64,000 bases of DNA from CAZMCC01 sp964564695 (GCA_964564695.1 CAZMCC010000005.1:7496-71495), one strand, 5' to 3'; positions 41,401 to 50,668 are shown, numbered from the stretch's first letter. Translations and numbers: made by a program. Notes: a model not told the origin generated them from the sequence alone.

Positions 41401-44400
41401 CACCACCCTCCGCTTTCGCCACGCATCCAGTCCATCAGGCCGACGTCGCAGCCGCAGTCGCCGCGGATGTGCCCGGCGTCCTCGGGGTTGATGCCGCGCT
41501 TGAGCAGCGACATGTAGTACTCGCGCCGGATGGCGTCGGCGTTCACGACCGAGGTGTAGATGAGGCTCGAGCGCCCCGAGCGGGCGACCTCGTCCATCAC
41601 GTCGTCCTGCGGCGGACGTCCGCGGCGGCGCGGGGCGTCACCGGGAGCACCGCCGCCGGCCGGAGGACCACCGGGGCCGGAACCCGCTTCACCCCCACCA
41701 CCATCACCCTTGGGCTTGCTCTTGCCGGCGCCAAGGGCCTTCTGGATCAGGCGCTGGCGGTCGGCGGCGTCGCGGGCCCGCATCTTCGCGTCGGCCTCAA
41801 GGCTGAACATCTCGCGCCCGTCGACCCACGTTGCCTCACAGCGGGTGAACGCGCTGAGCGGATCGCCCGACCACAGCGCGATGTCCGCGTCCTTGCCCGC
41901 TTCGAGCGAGCCGACGCGATCGTCGATCTTGAGCTGCTTCGCCGGGTTGATCGTGACGAACTTGAGGGCTTCTTCGGGCTTGACGCCGCCGTACTTCACG
42001 GCCTTGGCGGCCTCGTAATTCATGCGCCGCGCAAGCTCGTCGGAGTCGGAGTTGAAGCTCACCACGACGCCCTGGTCGTGCATGATCGAGCCCGCGTACG
42101 GGATCGCGTCCTGCACCTCGATCTTGTACGCCCACCAGTCGCTGAAGATGCTGGCGCCGATCGAGCTGTCCTTCACGGCGTCGGCAACCTTGTACCCCTC
42201 GAGGTTGTGCTGGTAGGTGCCGAGCTTGAAACCGAAGTCGCGCGTCAGCCGGGCGAGCATGAGGATCTCGTCCTGGCGGTAGCTGTGGCAGTGGATGAGG
42301 CGACCCCCACGAAGCAGCTCGGCGAGGGCCTCGAGCTCGAGGTCGCGGCGCGGGGCGAGGCCGCTGGAGTCCTTGGCGTAGGCGTCCCACCCCGCGGCGT
42401 ATTCCTTCGCGGCCGTGAAGCGGTCCTTGATGAGCGTCTCGACGCCCATACGGGTCTGCGGATAGCGGCTCGTGCTCTGCTCACCCCAGTTCGACTGCTT
42501 GACGTTTTCGCCGAGGGCGAACTTGATGCCGGGAGTGGTGGTCGACTTCCTGGCTCCGACAGCAAACGGGTTGTCGTCGGAGTAGGCGTCGGCGCCGGAG
42601 AAGTGCATGTCGTCGGGATTGGCGACGCCCCAGCGGATCTTGTTGACGGCGTTCTGGCCGCCGATGGGGTTGGCCGAGCCGTGCAGGTTGTTGACGCAGG
42701 TGAGGCCGCCGGCGAGCTGGCGGTACCAGTTCATCGCGTCGGGGTTGAGGACGTCCTGGATGCGGACCTCGGCCGTTACTGCTTGACCCGATTCGTTCAC
42801 GCCGCGGCTGATGCCGGTGTGCGAGTGGCAGTCGATGAGACCGGGGGTGACGTGCTTGCCCTTGGCGTCGATCTGGCGAACGTCGGCGCCGACGGGCAGC
42901 GCGGGAGCGCCGCCGGCGGGGCCGACATAGGAGATCTTGCCGTTGGAGGCGATGACAACGCCGTTCTCGATCTTGCCGGCGGGGCCGCAGGTCCAGACGG
43001 TGGCGTTGGTGATGACGATCGTGCCCTGGGGCGGCAGTTCCTTGATGGCGAAGGGGCCGAAGGGGTAGCCCGGGAGATCGGGGACGGTGACGGGCTTGTC
43101 CTCGTCGTCCTCGCCCTTCGCGTCGGCGCGCCCTTCGGGCTTCGAGGTGCGGGTGCCGGTGAGCTGGTACTGGGCGTCGGCGATGAGGGAGGTGCCGGTG
43201 AGGGCGCCATCCTTGAGGGTGAGCGTCATCGTGCCCGGGGGGCCCTGGCCGAAAGCGACGCTGCCCTTCACGGTCCCCGCAGCCTTGTCGTAGGTGGCGT
43301 CGGAGATGGTGGCCTCGCCCATGGGGCCGGCAAGGGTGGCGGCGACCTTGGTGTCGCCCTCGAGCTTGAGGGTGAGCGTGACGGGGTGGTCCTGACCGGC
43401 GGGGATCTGGCCGCCGGTGACTTTGAGGGTCCAGGTGCCGCTGACGCCGTCGTCGGCTGGGGGGGCGGGCTTGTCGTCCTTCTTATCCGCGTCGGGCTTC
43501 TTGTCCTTGTCGTCGTCCTTCTTCTCGGCGTCCTTCTTTTCGGCGTCGGTCTTCTTGGCGGCGGGCTTGGCGGACCAGCGGAAGGGGGTGCCGTCGGCGC
43601 GGGTGGCTTCGCCGCTGAACACCCAGCCGGTCTTGGTCACGGGGTCGCGCTCGAAGGCGCCCGAGACGGTGAACATGCCGGGCTCGCCGAAGGGTTCGTG
43701 GTCGAAGACGAAGGAGATGGTGCCTGCCTTGCCGTCGATCTTGACGTTCTTGGGGCGGGCGGTTTTGTCTTTGGGTTTTTCGGGCTTGTCGGACTTGGGT
43801 TTTTCGGCGGGCTTGTCGGCGGCGGGCTTGTCATTCGCCGCCGCGGGCGCGTCCTTCAACAGGTCGCTGACGAGTTGGCCGCTCGTCGGATCGAGCAGCT
43901 TGCTGTCGATAGCAAGCTTGATCGCCTCATCGTGCTTGCCCTCGGCGATGAGCGCTCGGATGCGTTCGATCGCCTTCTGTTTCAGAGCATCCCCTTCGGG
44001 CGTGCGACGCTCGGCCGGCCACGTTGCCTTCTCCGCGCTCGGTGACTCGGGCTTCGCCGGCTCGGCCGGCTTTGCGTCGGCCGGCTTGGGTTCTTCCTTC
44101 GCGTCCTCGGGCTTCGCGTCGGCCGGCTTCGCGTCGGCGGGCTTGGGTTCTTCCGGCGGCAGCACCTTCTTCAGCGTGATCCCGTTGTCCTTGTCGATCG
44201 ACATCGTGAGCGTGCCGGGGGTCTTGGGGCCGGGCTCGATCGTGATGTCGTACTCGCCCTCGAGCTTGGTCGGGGCGACGTTGACCTCGTGGCGACGCCC
44301 GTCGACCCAGACGTCACGGACCTTGGTCTTCTTGTCGAGCAGCGGGCCGTCGGTGACGACGAAGCTCGCGATCTTGCCGGCCTCGACGGTGCCGAGGTCC

Positions 44401-45803
44401 TTGTCGACGCCCAGGAGTGCGGCGGGCTCGGTGGTGACCAGAGCAATGGCGCGGTCCTCGGGCAGCCCGTGACGCACGGCGGTGCGAAGGTTCTCGATGA
44501 ACTTCCCGCGTCCGCCGCGACGGTCCGGGATTCGCCCGGTAGTAAGGGCGAACTTGATGCCCGCGTCGTTGAGCCGCTTCGCGTTCGCGGGAGCCTGCTC
44601 CCACTCCATCAGCGTGCGAAGCTCGATCTCGGCGGCAGCACCGATCGACTCGGCCTTCGGATCGTCCGGGTAGCTCAGCGGGACGATGAGCCAATTCCCC
44701 CCACCGCCACCCCCCCCACTCTTCAGCCGGTCCTTGATCGCGTCGAGGCGCTGGTACTCGGTGCCCATGCCGACATAGATGGAATCGGTGCGCTTGAACT
44801 CGCGGGCGACCTTCTCGGCCCGGAGGATGTCGAGCTCATCGTCCACGACCCACATCAGGGCCGGGCCGCCGTCACGCTTCGCGAGCAGGTCGATCGCCGC
44901 GGGCTCGTCGAAGCCCATCTCGTGGGCCTGCTTCGAGCGGGCGTCGGACCCGGACAGTGCACTGCGCCCCTGGGAGCGCCACTCCGCGTCGTGCAGAGTC
45001 TGCCGCACGAGCGCGATCGCGCCCATCTCGGATCCGGGGTATTCGTCCCAGCGGTCGAGCGCGGCGCCGCCGGTGCCCTCGCCGCCGACACCCGACGTAT
45101 CAAACGCCACGGCCTGCACAAGGTCCTCGCGATAGATCGGCGTCCGAGGGCCGCTGCGCACGGGCGGGGCCTCAGCGAGCGACACGACGGCCGACGACCC
45201 GCGGAAGATCCCGCCGCGCGGGACGATGTGGGCGGCCACAAAGCCCATGTCGCGCAGTCGCTTGTTGGTGCCCTCATCGAGTGCGCCATCAACAGCCCGG
45301 CGCTGTGGCGTGACTCGCCGGTTCCAGTGGACGCCGGGCTGGTTGGCGTCGGGGCGCGGGGCGTCGACCTCGACATAGGGGTCGATCATGCCGGGGTACA
45401 CATGGAGCCCAGTGCCGTCCCACACCCGGGCCCCCGCGGGCGCTGGGGGCGCGGCCGGCTCGGGCGCGGCCGGTGTCGCGGCGGCGATTTCGGTCGCGGG
45501 CTTGGGCGCATCAGGCTTCGTCTCCGCCTTCGGCGCCGCCGGCGTCCCCTGCACCGACACGATCCGCCCGTCACGAACGACGATCGTCGCGTGCTCGAGC
45601 GTCTCGCCCGGCTTGGGGTGCACCGTCACGTTCGTGATCGCGTGATACGCCGTCTCGACCATGCGCGGGCCGTTGGGTGGCGGGTTGTTCGGGTCGACGG
45701 CGGCGGTCGGCGGGGCGGATGCACCGGCCCCGGCGGCCAGGGTCGCGAGCACAAACGCCGTGGATCCAAGGACCAGCGCGCCGAGCGTGCGGAGCTTCGT
45801 CAT
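41400..45803 (-). CDS. Large secreted protein with two amidohydrolase domains
   Basis: 1467 aa from ATG at 45803 (MTKLRTLGALVLG), giving a signal peptide to about residue 29. An N-terminal amidohydrolase-like half (about 50-510) has YPGMIDPYVEVDAP where HxH is expected, so its metal site is degenerate. A Lys/Pro/Asp/Ala-rich linker with repeats of PKPADAKPADAKP and KKDAEKKDDDKDKK (about 530-850) encloses small beta domains. The C-terminal half (about 960-1380) has an intact site: GLIDCHSHTGISRG, LIHCHSYRQDEI, TYQHNLEGYK, FNSDSDE. It resembles imidazolonepropionase-like hydrolases. Co-oriented with the gene at 39962. Confidence 0.85.
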   Translation of the reverse strand: MTKLRTLGALVLGSTAFVLATLAAGAGASAPPTAAVDPNNPPPNGPRMVETAYHAITNVTVHPKPGETLEHATIVVRDGRIVSVQGTPAAPKAETKPDAPKPATEIAAATPAAPEPAAPPAPAGARVWDGTGLHVYPGMIDPYVEVDAPRPDANQPGVHWNRRVTPQRRAVDGALDEGTNKRLRDMGFVAAHIVPRGGIFRGSSAVVSLAEAPPVRSGPRTPIYREDLVQAVAFDTSGVGGEGTGGAALDRWDEYPGSEMGAIALVRQTLHDAEWRSQGRSALSGSDARSKQAHEMGFDEPAAIDLLAKRDGGPALMWVVDDELDILRAEKVAREFKRTDSIYVGMGTEYQRLDAIKDRLKSGGGGGGGNWLIVPLSYPDDPKAESIGAAAEIELRTLMEWEQAPANAKRLNDAGIKFALTTGRIPDRRGGRGKFIENLRTAVRHGLPEDRAIALVTTEPAALLGVDKDLGTVEAGKIASFVVTDGPLLDKKTKVRDVWVDGRRHEVNVAPTKLEGEYDITIEPGPKTPGTLTMSIDKDNGITLKKVLPPEEPKPADAKPADAKPEDAKEEPKPADAKPAEPAKPESPSAEKATWPAERRTPEGDALKQKAIERIRALIAEGKHDEAIKLAIDSKLLDPTSGQLVSDLLKDAPAAANDKPAADKPAEKPKSDKPEKPKDKTARPKNVKIDGKAGTISFVFDHEPFGEPGMFTVSGAFERDPVTKTGWVFSGEATRADGTPFRWSAKPAAKKTDAEKKDAEKKDDDKDKKPDADKKDDKPAPPADDGVSGTWTLKVTGGQIPAGQDHPVTLTLKLEGDTKVAATLAGPMGEATISDATYDKAAGTVKGSVAFGQGPPGTMTLTLKDGALTGTSLIADAQYQLTGTRTSKPEGRADAKGEDDEDKPVTVPDLPGYPFGPFAIKELPPQGTIVITNATVWTCGPAGKIENGVVIASNGKISYVGPAGGAPALPVGADVRQIDAKGKHVTPGLIDCHSHTGISRGVNESGQAVTAEVRIQDVLNPDAMNWYRQLAGGLTCVNNLHGSANPIGGQNAVNKIRWGVANPDDMHFSGADAYSDDNPFAVGARKSTTTPGIKFALGENVKQSNWGEQSTSRYPQTRMGVETLIKDRFTAAKEYAAGWDAYAKDSSGLAPRRDLELEALAELLRGGRLIHCHSYRQDEILMLARLTRDFGFKLGTYQHNLEGYKVADAVKDSSIGASIFSDWWAYKIEVQDAIPYAGSIMHDQGVVVSFNSDSDELARRMNYEAAKAVKYGGVKPEEALKFVTINPAKQLKIDDRVGSLEAGKDADIALWSGDPLSAFTRCEATWVDGREMFSLEADAKMRARDAADRQRLIQKALGAGKSKPKGDGGGGEAGSGPGGPPAGGGAPGDAPRRRGRPPQDDVMDEVARSGRSSLIYTSVVNADAIRREYYMSLLKRGINPEDAGHIRGDCGCDVGLMDWMRGESGGW

Positions 45804-45884
45804 GCTGTCAGCATACCGGCCGGTGCCCCCTTCGCCAAGGGGCTTCGCCAAGGGCGAAGCCGCCGTCCGGGGCTCCCGGACCGG

Positions 45885-46991
45885 TCATTGGTCGCCGAAA
45901 CAGACGCCCGTATTGCGGGCGGCCAGCAGAACCGGGTGGTCGAGCCCCACCTTCCGGATCTTGCCCACGATCCCGAGGATGTCGACGTCGGTCTCCTCGA
46001 ACCCGCGCCGCCCGACCAGCCGGTTGCGCTTGCCGGCGAGCAGGGCCGTGATGGCGGCGTGCCCGAACTGGGTGCCCAGGATGCGGTCGGCCGAGACCGG
46101 GGTGCCGCCGCGCTGGACGTGGCCCAGCACCACGTACCGGCTCTCCACCCCGGTCATCTCCTCGAGCCGGTCGGCCACCCGCTGGGCGATGCCCCCAAGC
46201 CGCACGGGGTCGGGGCTGGTGGGATCGGTGCGCCGGACGGTGAGCTCGCCGCCCTTCTCATGGGCGCCCTCGGCGACGCAGATGACCGTCGAGGTCTGGC
46301 CCCGCTCGCGGAGGCGTTTCACCTGGGCCGCGAGCACGTCGTACGAGAACGGAATCTCGGGGAGCAGGATGGCGTCGGCGGCGGCGGCCGTGCCGGCGAA
46401 GAGCGAGATCCACCCCGCGTTGCGCCCCATGACCTCGACGGTGATGATCCGGTGGTGACTCGCGGCGGTCGTCCGCACACGGTCGATCGCGTCGGCCCCA
46501 ATCTCCACGGCCGTCAGGAACCCGAAGGTCAGCTCCGTGCCCTCGAGGTCGTTGTCGATGGTCTTGGGGACGCCGATGCAGTTGATGCCGGCGTCAATAA
46601 AGGTCTTGGCGCCCGCCATGGTGCCGTCGCCCCCGATGAGGATGAGGGCGTCGAGCTTGTGCCGCGTGATGGTCGCGAGGCACTGGTGGGAGACATCCTG
46701 GAAGTCGGGCTTGCCATCCGGCAGCGTGCCGACTGCGTACTTGCTCGGGTTGGCCTTATTGGAAGTCCCCAGAATGGTGCCGCCCCGCGTTAGGATGTCG
46801 CGGACCTCGGCCTCGACCAGGGGCGCGACGCGGTTCTCGATGAGGCCCAGATAGCCGTCGCGGATGCCGCAGACCTCGATCCCGTTCTGGTGTGCCGTGT
46901 AGGCGACGGCCCGGATGACGGCGTTCAGGCCGGGGCAATCGCCGCCCCCGGTGAGGACGCCGATGCGACGGATATGTGAAGTTGGCGGCAT
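45885..46991 (-). CDS. pfkA: 6-phosphofructokinase
   Basis: 368 aa from ATG at 46991. Family motifs: GVLTGGGDCPGLNAVIRA (phosphate loop), GGDGTMAGA, PKTIDNDLEGTELTFGF, EVMGRNAGWISLFAGT, and the C-terminal LGHVQRGGTPVSADR. The Gly in GGDGT (position 104 in E. coli PfkA) favours ATP, while Lys in PKTIDND (Gly124 in E. coli) is the residue of PPi enzymes and group III PFKs. The phosphate donor therefore cannot be settled from sequence. It is transcribed away from the PPi-type paralogue, 98 bp between starts. Confidence 0.9.
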   Translation of the reverse strand: MPPTSHIRRIGVLTGGGDCPGLNAVIRAVAYTAHQNGIEVCGIRDGYLGLIENRVAPLVEAEVRDILTRGGTILGTSNKANPSKYAVGTLPDGKPDFQDVSHQCLATITRHKLDALILIGGDGTMAGAKTFIDAGINCIGVPKTIDNDLEGTELTFGFLTAVEIGADAIDRVRTTAASHHRIITVEVMGRNAGWISLFAGTAAAADAILLPEIPFSYDVLAAQVKRLRERGQTSTVICVAEGAHEKGGELTVRRTDPTSPDPVRLGGIAQRVADRLEEMTGVESRYVVLGHVQRGGTPVSADRILGTQFGHAAITALLAGKRNRLVGRRGFEETDVDILGIVGKIRKVGLDHPVLLAARNTGVCFGDQ

Positions 46992-47089
46992 GCGACCAGT
47001 GTACCGACGGACACCGGGGCGGGGCCCGGGGATGGCTGAGTACCATCGGGCCCCGTCAAGAACGCTCGCACTTTCTTCGGAGCCTGCCC

Positions 47090-48343
47090 GTGCCCAAGTC
47101 CAAGTCGAAGCTCACCAAGGCCAACGCCGTCATCGGCCAGTCCGGCGGTCCCACGGCCGTCATCAACCAGTCCCTCGTCGGCGTCGTCGAGGCCCTGGCG
47201 GACTTCGCGAGCGTGAAGAAGATCTACGGCATGCACCACGGCGTGAACGGGCTCACCAAGGGCGACATCGTCGACCTGACCAAGGTGAAGTCCAAGAAGC
47301 TCGAACTGGTCGCGGCGAGCCCCTCGGCGGCCCTGGGCTCGAGCCGTGACAAGCCTGACGCCGAATACTGCGGCAAGATCCTCGAGCAGTGCAAGGCCCA
47401 CGACATCCGCTACTTCTTCTACATCGGGGGCAACGACTCCTCCGACACGGCCCGCATCGTGAGCGAACTCGCCGACCAGGCCGGCTACGAGCTGCACTGC
47501 ATGCACGTCCCCAAGACCGTCGACAACGATCTTCTGGGCAACGACCACACCCCGGGCTTCCCCTCGGCGGCCCGCTTCGTCGCGATGGCCTTCATGGCCG
47601 ACTCGCTCGACAACCGCTCGCTGCCGGGCGTGAAGATCAACGTCGTCATGGGCCGCCACGCCGGGTTCCTGACCGGGGCGGCCGCGCTCGCCCGCGAACT
47701 CTCCGGCGACCCGGACGCGGGCCCGCACCTGGTGTACCTGCCCGAGGTGCCCTTCGAGGTCGACCGCTTCACGAGCGACGTGCAGGGCGTGTTCGACCGC
47801 ATCGGGCGGTGCCAGGTGGCGGTGAGCGAGGGCGTGCAGACCGCCGAGGGCAAGCCGATGGTGCAGGCCATCTATGACCGGCTCGGACAGATCGGCGTGC
47901 AGACCAGCGGGCTCCAGCGCGACGCGCACGGCAACATCCAGCTCTCGGGCACGGGCATGCTCGGCGATGCGCTCGCCGAGTTCGTCAAGCGGAGCGTGAA
48001 GCCCGGTGGCGGCAAGACGCTGCGGGTGCGAGCCGACACGTTCGGCTATCTGCAGCGCTGCTGGCCCGACGCATCGCCGGTGGACCAGAAGGAAGCGCGG
48101 GCCGCGGGCCGCCACGCCGTGAAGATGATGAGCAAGGGCACGCACACAGGCTCGGTGACGATCAACCGGGCGAAGGGCAAGACCTACAAGGCCGAGTACG
48201 GCGTGCAGGACCTCAAGAACGTGGCCGCAAAGACCCGCCACATGCCGCCCGAGTTCATCTCGGGGACGAGCGACGTGAGCGCGGCGTTTTTGGAGTATCT
48301 GCGGCCGTTGGTGGGGAAGGTGGCGGGGTGTGGGGTGTTGTGA
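47090..48343 (+). CDS. Pyrophosphate-dependent phosphofructokinase
   Basis: 417 aa from GTG at 47090; GGAG lies six bases upstream. It phosphorylates fructose 6-phosphate (or runs in reverse) with pyrophosphate. AVIGQSGGPTAVINQSLVG is the phosphate loop; IGGNDSSDTA places Asp where ATP enzymes have Gly, and VPKTVDNDLLGNDHTPGFPSAARF has the Lys, both marks of PPi use. VMGRHAGFLTGAAALA and the long C-terminus belong to the same clade. It is divergent from the other phosphofructokinase gene, with which it shares the 98-bp control region. Confidence 0.93.
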   Translation: MPKSKSKLTKANAVIGQSGGPTAVINQSLVGVVEALADFASVKKIYGMHHGVNGLTKGDIVDLTKVKSKKLELVAASPSAALGSSRDKPDAEYCGKILEQCKAHDIRYFFYIGGNDSSDTARIVSELADQAGYELHCMHVPKTVDNDLLGNDHTPGFPSAARFVAMAFMADSLDNRSLPGVKINVVMGRHAGFLTGAAALARELSGDPDAGPHLVYLPEVPFEVDRFTSDVQGVFDRIGRCQVAVSEGVQTAEGKPMVQAIYDRLGQIGVQTSGLQRDAHGNIQLSGTGMLGDALAEFVKRSVKPGGGKTLRVRADTFGYLQRCWPDASPVDQKEARAAGRHAVKMMSKGTHTGSVTINRAKGKTYKAEYGVQDLKNVAAKTRHMPPEFISGTSDVSAAFLEYLRPLVGKVAGCGVL

Positions 48344-48414
48344 GGCGGTAACAGGACGCTGGCATCGGGCGAAGATGAAATGGGAACTAAACTTCCGCGC
48401 AAGTCGTGAGGGAC

Positions 48415-48696
48415 ATGACGCAGACCCCGAACGATCATCCGGCGAGCTTCCAGTGGTGGGATTGGCCTCTGACCGAGCCTTCGCCGTACCTTCTAAAGCG
48501 AATGCTGGACCGGCGCTTCTCGGAGTCCGACCTGCGAGAAATGTTGACGCTCGCGACCGTCGTCGAGCCCGACGCCGAGCCAGGGCGATGGGTAGCTCAT
48601 ACGCGTTCGCAAGGTCGCGACTGGGACATCGTTATTGAGCCCCAAGTTGACGAACAAGTGCTGGTCGTCGTAACTGCATATCCTTTGGACGAGTGA
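48415..48696 (+). CDS. DUF4258-like small protein, possible toxin
   Basis: 93 aa from ATG at 48415 (a GTG at 48406 is also in frame). After a Trp-rich N-terminus (FQWWDWPLT) comes LLKRMLDRRFSESDLREML, like the RM..R.IS..D.. pattern of DUF4258/RelE-like toxins, then WVAHTRSQGRDWDIVIEPQVDEQVLVVVTAYPLDE, the beta-sheet part. Its stop overlaps the GTG of the next gene (GTGA). With a DUF2283-like partner it resembles a type II toxin-antitoxin module; toxicity is inference. Confidence 0.6.
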   Translation: MTQTPNDHPASFQWWDWPLTEPSPYLLKRMLDRRFSESDLREMLTLATVVEPDAEPGRWVAHTRSQGRDWDIVIEPQVDEQVLVVVTAYPLDE

Positions 48697-48962
48697 ACGC
48701 ACCGTACCTCGAAGTCACGTTCCGCGGCGGGCGCCCCTTGGCGGCGTATCTGTACCTCTCCCGTCGGGCCGGCGACTTCGCTGCTCGCACCAAGCGCACA
48801 CCCTCCGGCCTGGTGATTGACTTCGCCGCGGACGGCCGAGCGATCGGGATCGAGATGACGTCGCCGTCGCGGGTCACGCTCGAAGCCGTGAACGAGGCGC
48901 TGAGCATCGCTCAGCAGCCGCCGGTTCGGGCTGAGGATCTGGCTCCGCTGCGCGCGGCGTAA
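48693..48962 (+). CDS. DUF2283-like small protein, possible antitoxin
   Basis: 89 aa from GTG at 48693, overlapping the stop of the DUF4258-like gene, so translation is coupled. YLEVTFRGGRPLAAYLYLSRRAG, then GLVIDFAADGRAIGIEMTSPSRVTLEAVNEAL fits DUF2283 (strand, turn, V.D....G...GIE....S). The C-terminal helix ends EDLAPLRAA. Proteins of this family are found next to small toxin-like genes, consistent with an antitoxin role. The repeat R6b follows three bp after the stop. Confidence 0.65.
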   Translation: MNAPYLEVTFRGGRPLAAYLYLSRRAGDFAARTKRTPSGLVIDFAADGRAIGIEMTSPSRVTLEAVNEALSIAQQPPVRAEDLAPLRAA

Positions 48963-48964
48963 CC

Positions 48965-48995
48965 CGGACCTTCGCGGACTAGGTCCGGCGTCCCC
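48965..48995 (+). repeat. Dispersed hairpin repeat R6, copy b
   Basis: CCGGACCT (48965-48972) pairs with AGGTCCGG (48982-48989), followed by CGTCC. As with copy a, it lies between the ends of two convergent genes. Confidence 0.75.
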
Positions 48996-49003
48996 GGCGG
49001 GTT

Positions 49004-49516
49004 TCACTTCTTCACCGGCTTCGCCACATGCTGATCCACAAGGATCGGATTCCCATCCGGATCAACGATCACGAAACTCGCCACACCGCTGCTCGCCTCA
49101 TCGGCCGTCGTCACAAACGTGACGCCCCGCGCCTTGAGCGTCTTCTGAATATCCCGCACATCATCAAAGTCCGCCAGCGTGTTGCACGAGCGGTCCCAGC
49201 CGGGGTTGTACGTGAGCGAGTTCTTCTCGATCATGCCCTGGAACAGCCCGATCGTGCTCGTCTCGTTCTGCATGATCACATACCGCTGCGCGGGGTTGCC
49301 CGCGACCATCTTGAATCCGATCTTCTCGTAGAACGCCTTGGACGCATTGATGTCCTTCACGGCCAGGCTGATCGAGAAATTGCCGAGCCGCACGGGGGCA
49401 TTGGCGGCGGCAGGCTGACCGGCGGGGGTGGGGGTAGCGGCCGTGGGAGGCTCCGCGTCTTCGGCGGCCTCCATGCCAAGGGCGAACGCGATGACCGCGA
49501 CAAGGATGTACTTCAC
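49004..49516 (-). CDS. Secreted VOC family protein
   Basis: 170 aa from GTG at 49516 with GGAG eight bases upstream. The N-terminus KYILVAVIAFALGMEAAED is a signal or anchor, followed by a Pro/Ala/Thr spacer. The VOC domain (about residues 45-165) reads LGNFSISLAVKDINASKAFYEKIGFKMVAG, YVIMQNETSTIGLFQG, DVRDIQKTLKARGVTFV, and ASFVIVDPDGNPILVDQH, where the Glu/His metal ligands of glyoxalases are mostly not conserved. It is divergent from the AraC gene. Confidence 0.85.
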   Translation of the reverse strand: MKYILVAVIAFALGMEAAEDAEPPTAATPTPAGQPAAANAPVRLGNFSISLAVKDINASKAFYEKIGFKMVAGNPAQRYVIMQNETSTIGLFQGMIEKNSLTYNPGWDRSCNTLADFDDVRDIQKTLKARGVTFVTTADEASSGVASFVIVDPDGNPILVDQHVAKPVKK

Positions 49517-49603
49517 GGGTAGTCTCCGGTTCCGAGCCACGAGCGGCGTGCCGCGGCCCGATGGCTGAGAATACCCGATCGCCGCCGGAGGTCTTGCCAA
49601 ATC

Positions 49604-50524
49604 TTGCGAACTCGCACGCAAACCCGAACCTCCACGTCCCTCGCCTACACCGAGCGCGTCAACCGCGCCATCGACCACATCGTGAGCAGCCTCGACGAGC
49701 CGCTCAGCCTCACCGCGATCTCCCGCGTCGCGATGCTCTCCCCCTTCCACTTCCACCGCGTGTTCCAGATGATCGTCGGCGAAACCCCGGCCGACTTCGT
49801 CAAGCGTCTCCGCCTCGAGCGGGCCCTGACGATGATCGCCCACGCGCCCAAGCGCCCGATGACCCGCATCGCCCTCGAGTGCGGCTTCTCATCCGTCTCC
49901 GATTTCTCCCGCTCCTTCCGCCAGCGCTACGGCGCCTCCCCCAGCAAGTTCGACCTCGCCGCGTGGCAGGCGGCCCACCGCGGCGACCTCGAGACCCTCG
50001 TCGCGGCCGCCCCCGACCGCCTGCGTGTCGATCGCCTGCCAGTGCAACGCAACCCCGACGGGTTCAAGGTCCGCATCCGCGACCTGCCGGCGCGGAGCGT
50101 CGCGTACATCCGCGTGCGGAATCCGTACAAGGCGGACGCCGTGGTGAAGGCGGTGCATCGGCTGGTGGCGTGGGCCGACCGCCACGGGCTTGGCGACGGG
50201 CAGTGGCTCGGCTACCAGTGGGAGAACCCCGAGCTCGTGCCGCTCAAGGACTGCGTGTACCACGTCGCCGTCGAAGCCGAGCGGTTCGTCGCGGCGGGAG
50301 AAGTCGGCCGATACCGCTACCCGAAGATGACCGTGGCCCAGGTCGAGATCCGCGGCGGGATCGACCTCGAACTCCGGGCCCTCCAATGGCTCTACGGCGT
50401 GTGGCTCCCGCGAAGCGGATATGTGCCCGACGACCACCCGTGCTTCGAGGCGTGGATCGGGCGCCCGTTTGCGCATGGGTATGAGCGCTTTGAGCTGTAT
50501 GCGTGGTTGCCGGTAAGACGGTGA
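49604..50524 (+). CDS. AraC-family regulator with GyrI-like domain
   Basis: 306 aa from TTG at 49604; no better start was seen. The N-terminal AraC domain (about 15-115) reads VNRAIDHIVSSLDEPLSLTAISRVAMLSPFHFHRVFQMIVGETPADFV and MTRIALECGFSSVSDFSRSFRQRYGASPSKF. The C-terminal GyrI-like effector domain (about 150-306) includes FKVRIRDLPARSVAYIRVRNPY, VPLKDCVYHVAVEAERFV, YRYPKMTVAQVEIRGG. It is a paralogue in architecture of the protein at 3264. It is divergent from the secreted VOC gene and may regulate it. Confidence 0.9.
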   Translation: MRTRTQTRTSTSLAYTERVNRAIDHIVSSLDEPLSLTAISRVAMLSPFHFHRVFQMIVGETPADFVKRLRLERALTMIAHAPKRPMTRIALECGFSSVSDFSRSFRQRYGASPSKFDLAAWQAAHRGDLETLVAAAPDRLRVDRLPVQRNPDGFKVRIRDLPARSVAYIRVRNPYKADAVVKAVHRLVAWADRHGLGDGQWLGYQWENPELVPLKDCVYHVAVEAERFVAAGEVGRYRYPKMTVAQVEIRGGIDLELRALQWLYGVWLPRSGYVPDDHPCFEAWIGRPFAHGYERFELYAWLPVRR

Positions 50525-50552
50525 CCGGATGGTGGTCCGCACGTAATCACTC

Positions 50553-50626
50553 CTCGCCCCGGAGGGGCGCCGGGATGTAGCCACGGGTGGAGCGACGCGG
50601 CTCTGAGCGTCGCGGAACCCGTGGAG
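50553..50626 (-). repeat. Dispersed double-hairpin repeat R5, copy b (reversed)
   Basis: GCCCC-GGA-GGGGC (50556-50568), then CCACGGG (50581-50587) with CCCGTGG (50618-50624) and an inner GCGACG/CGTCGC stem. It is the first unit of a 341-bp gene-free stretch (50525-50865) before gpmI that is made mostly of R5-type hairpins. Confidence 0.8.
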
Positions 50627-50668
50627 AGGGGTCGTCCTCTTCACTTCTCAGTTCTTTGCGAGTCTGCC

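Noticed and set aside
40719..44045. Plus-strand open frame of 1108 codons
   Set aside because: It is antisense to the two amidohydrolase genes and follows their third-position GC bias; no motif was found.
43480..44160. Tandem DNA repeat array
   Set aside because: The repeats encode the Lys/Pro/Ala/Asp linker of the large amidohydrolase and vary at codon level; this is protein low complexity.
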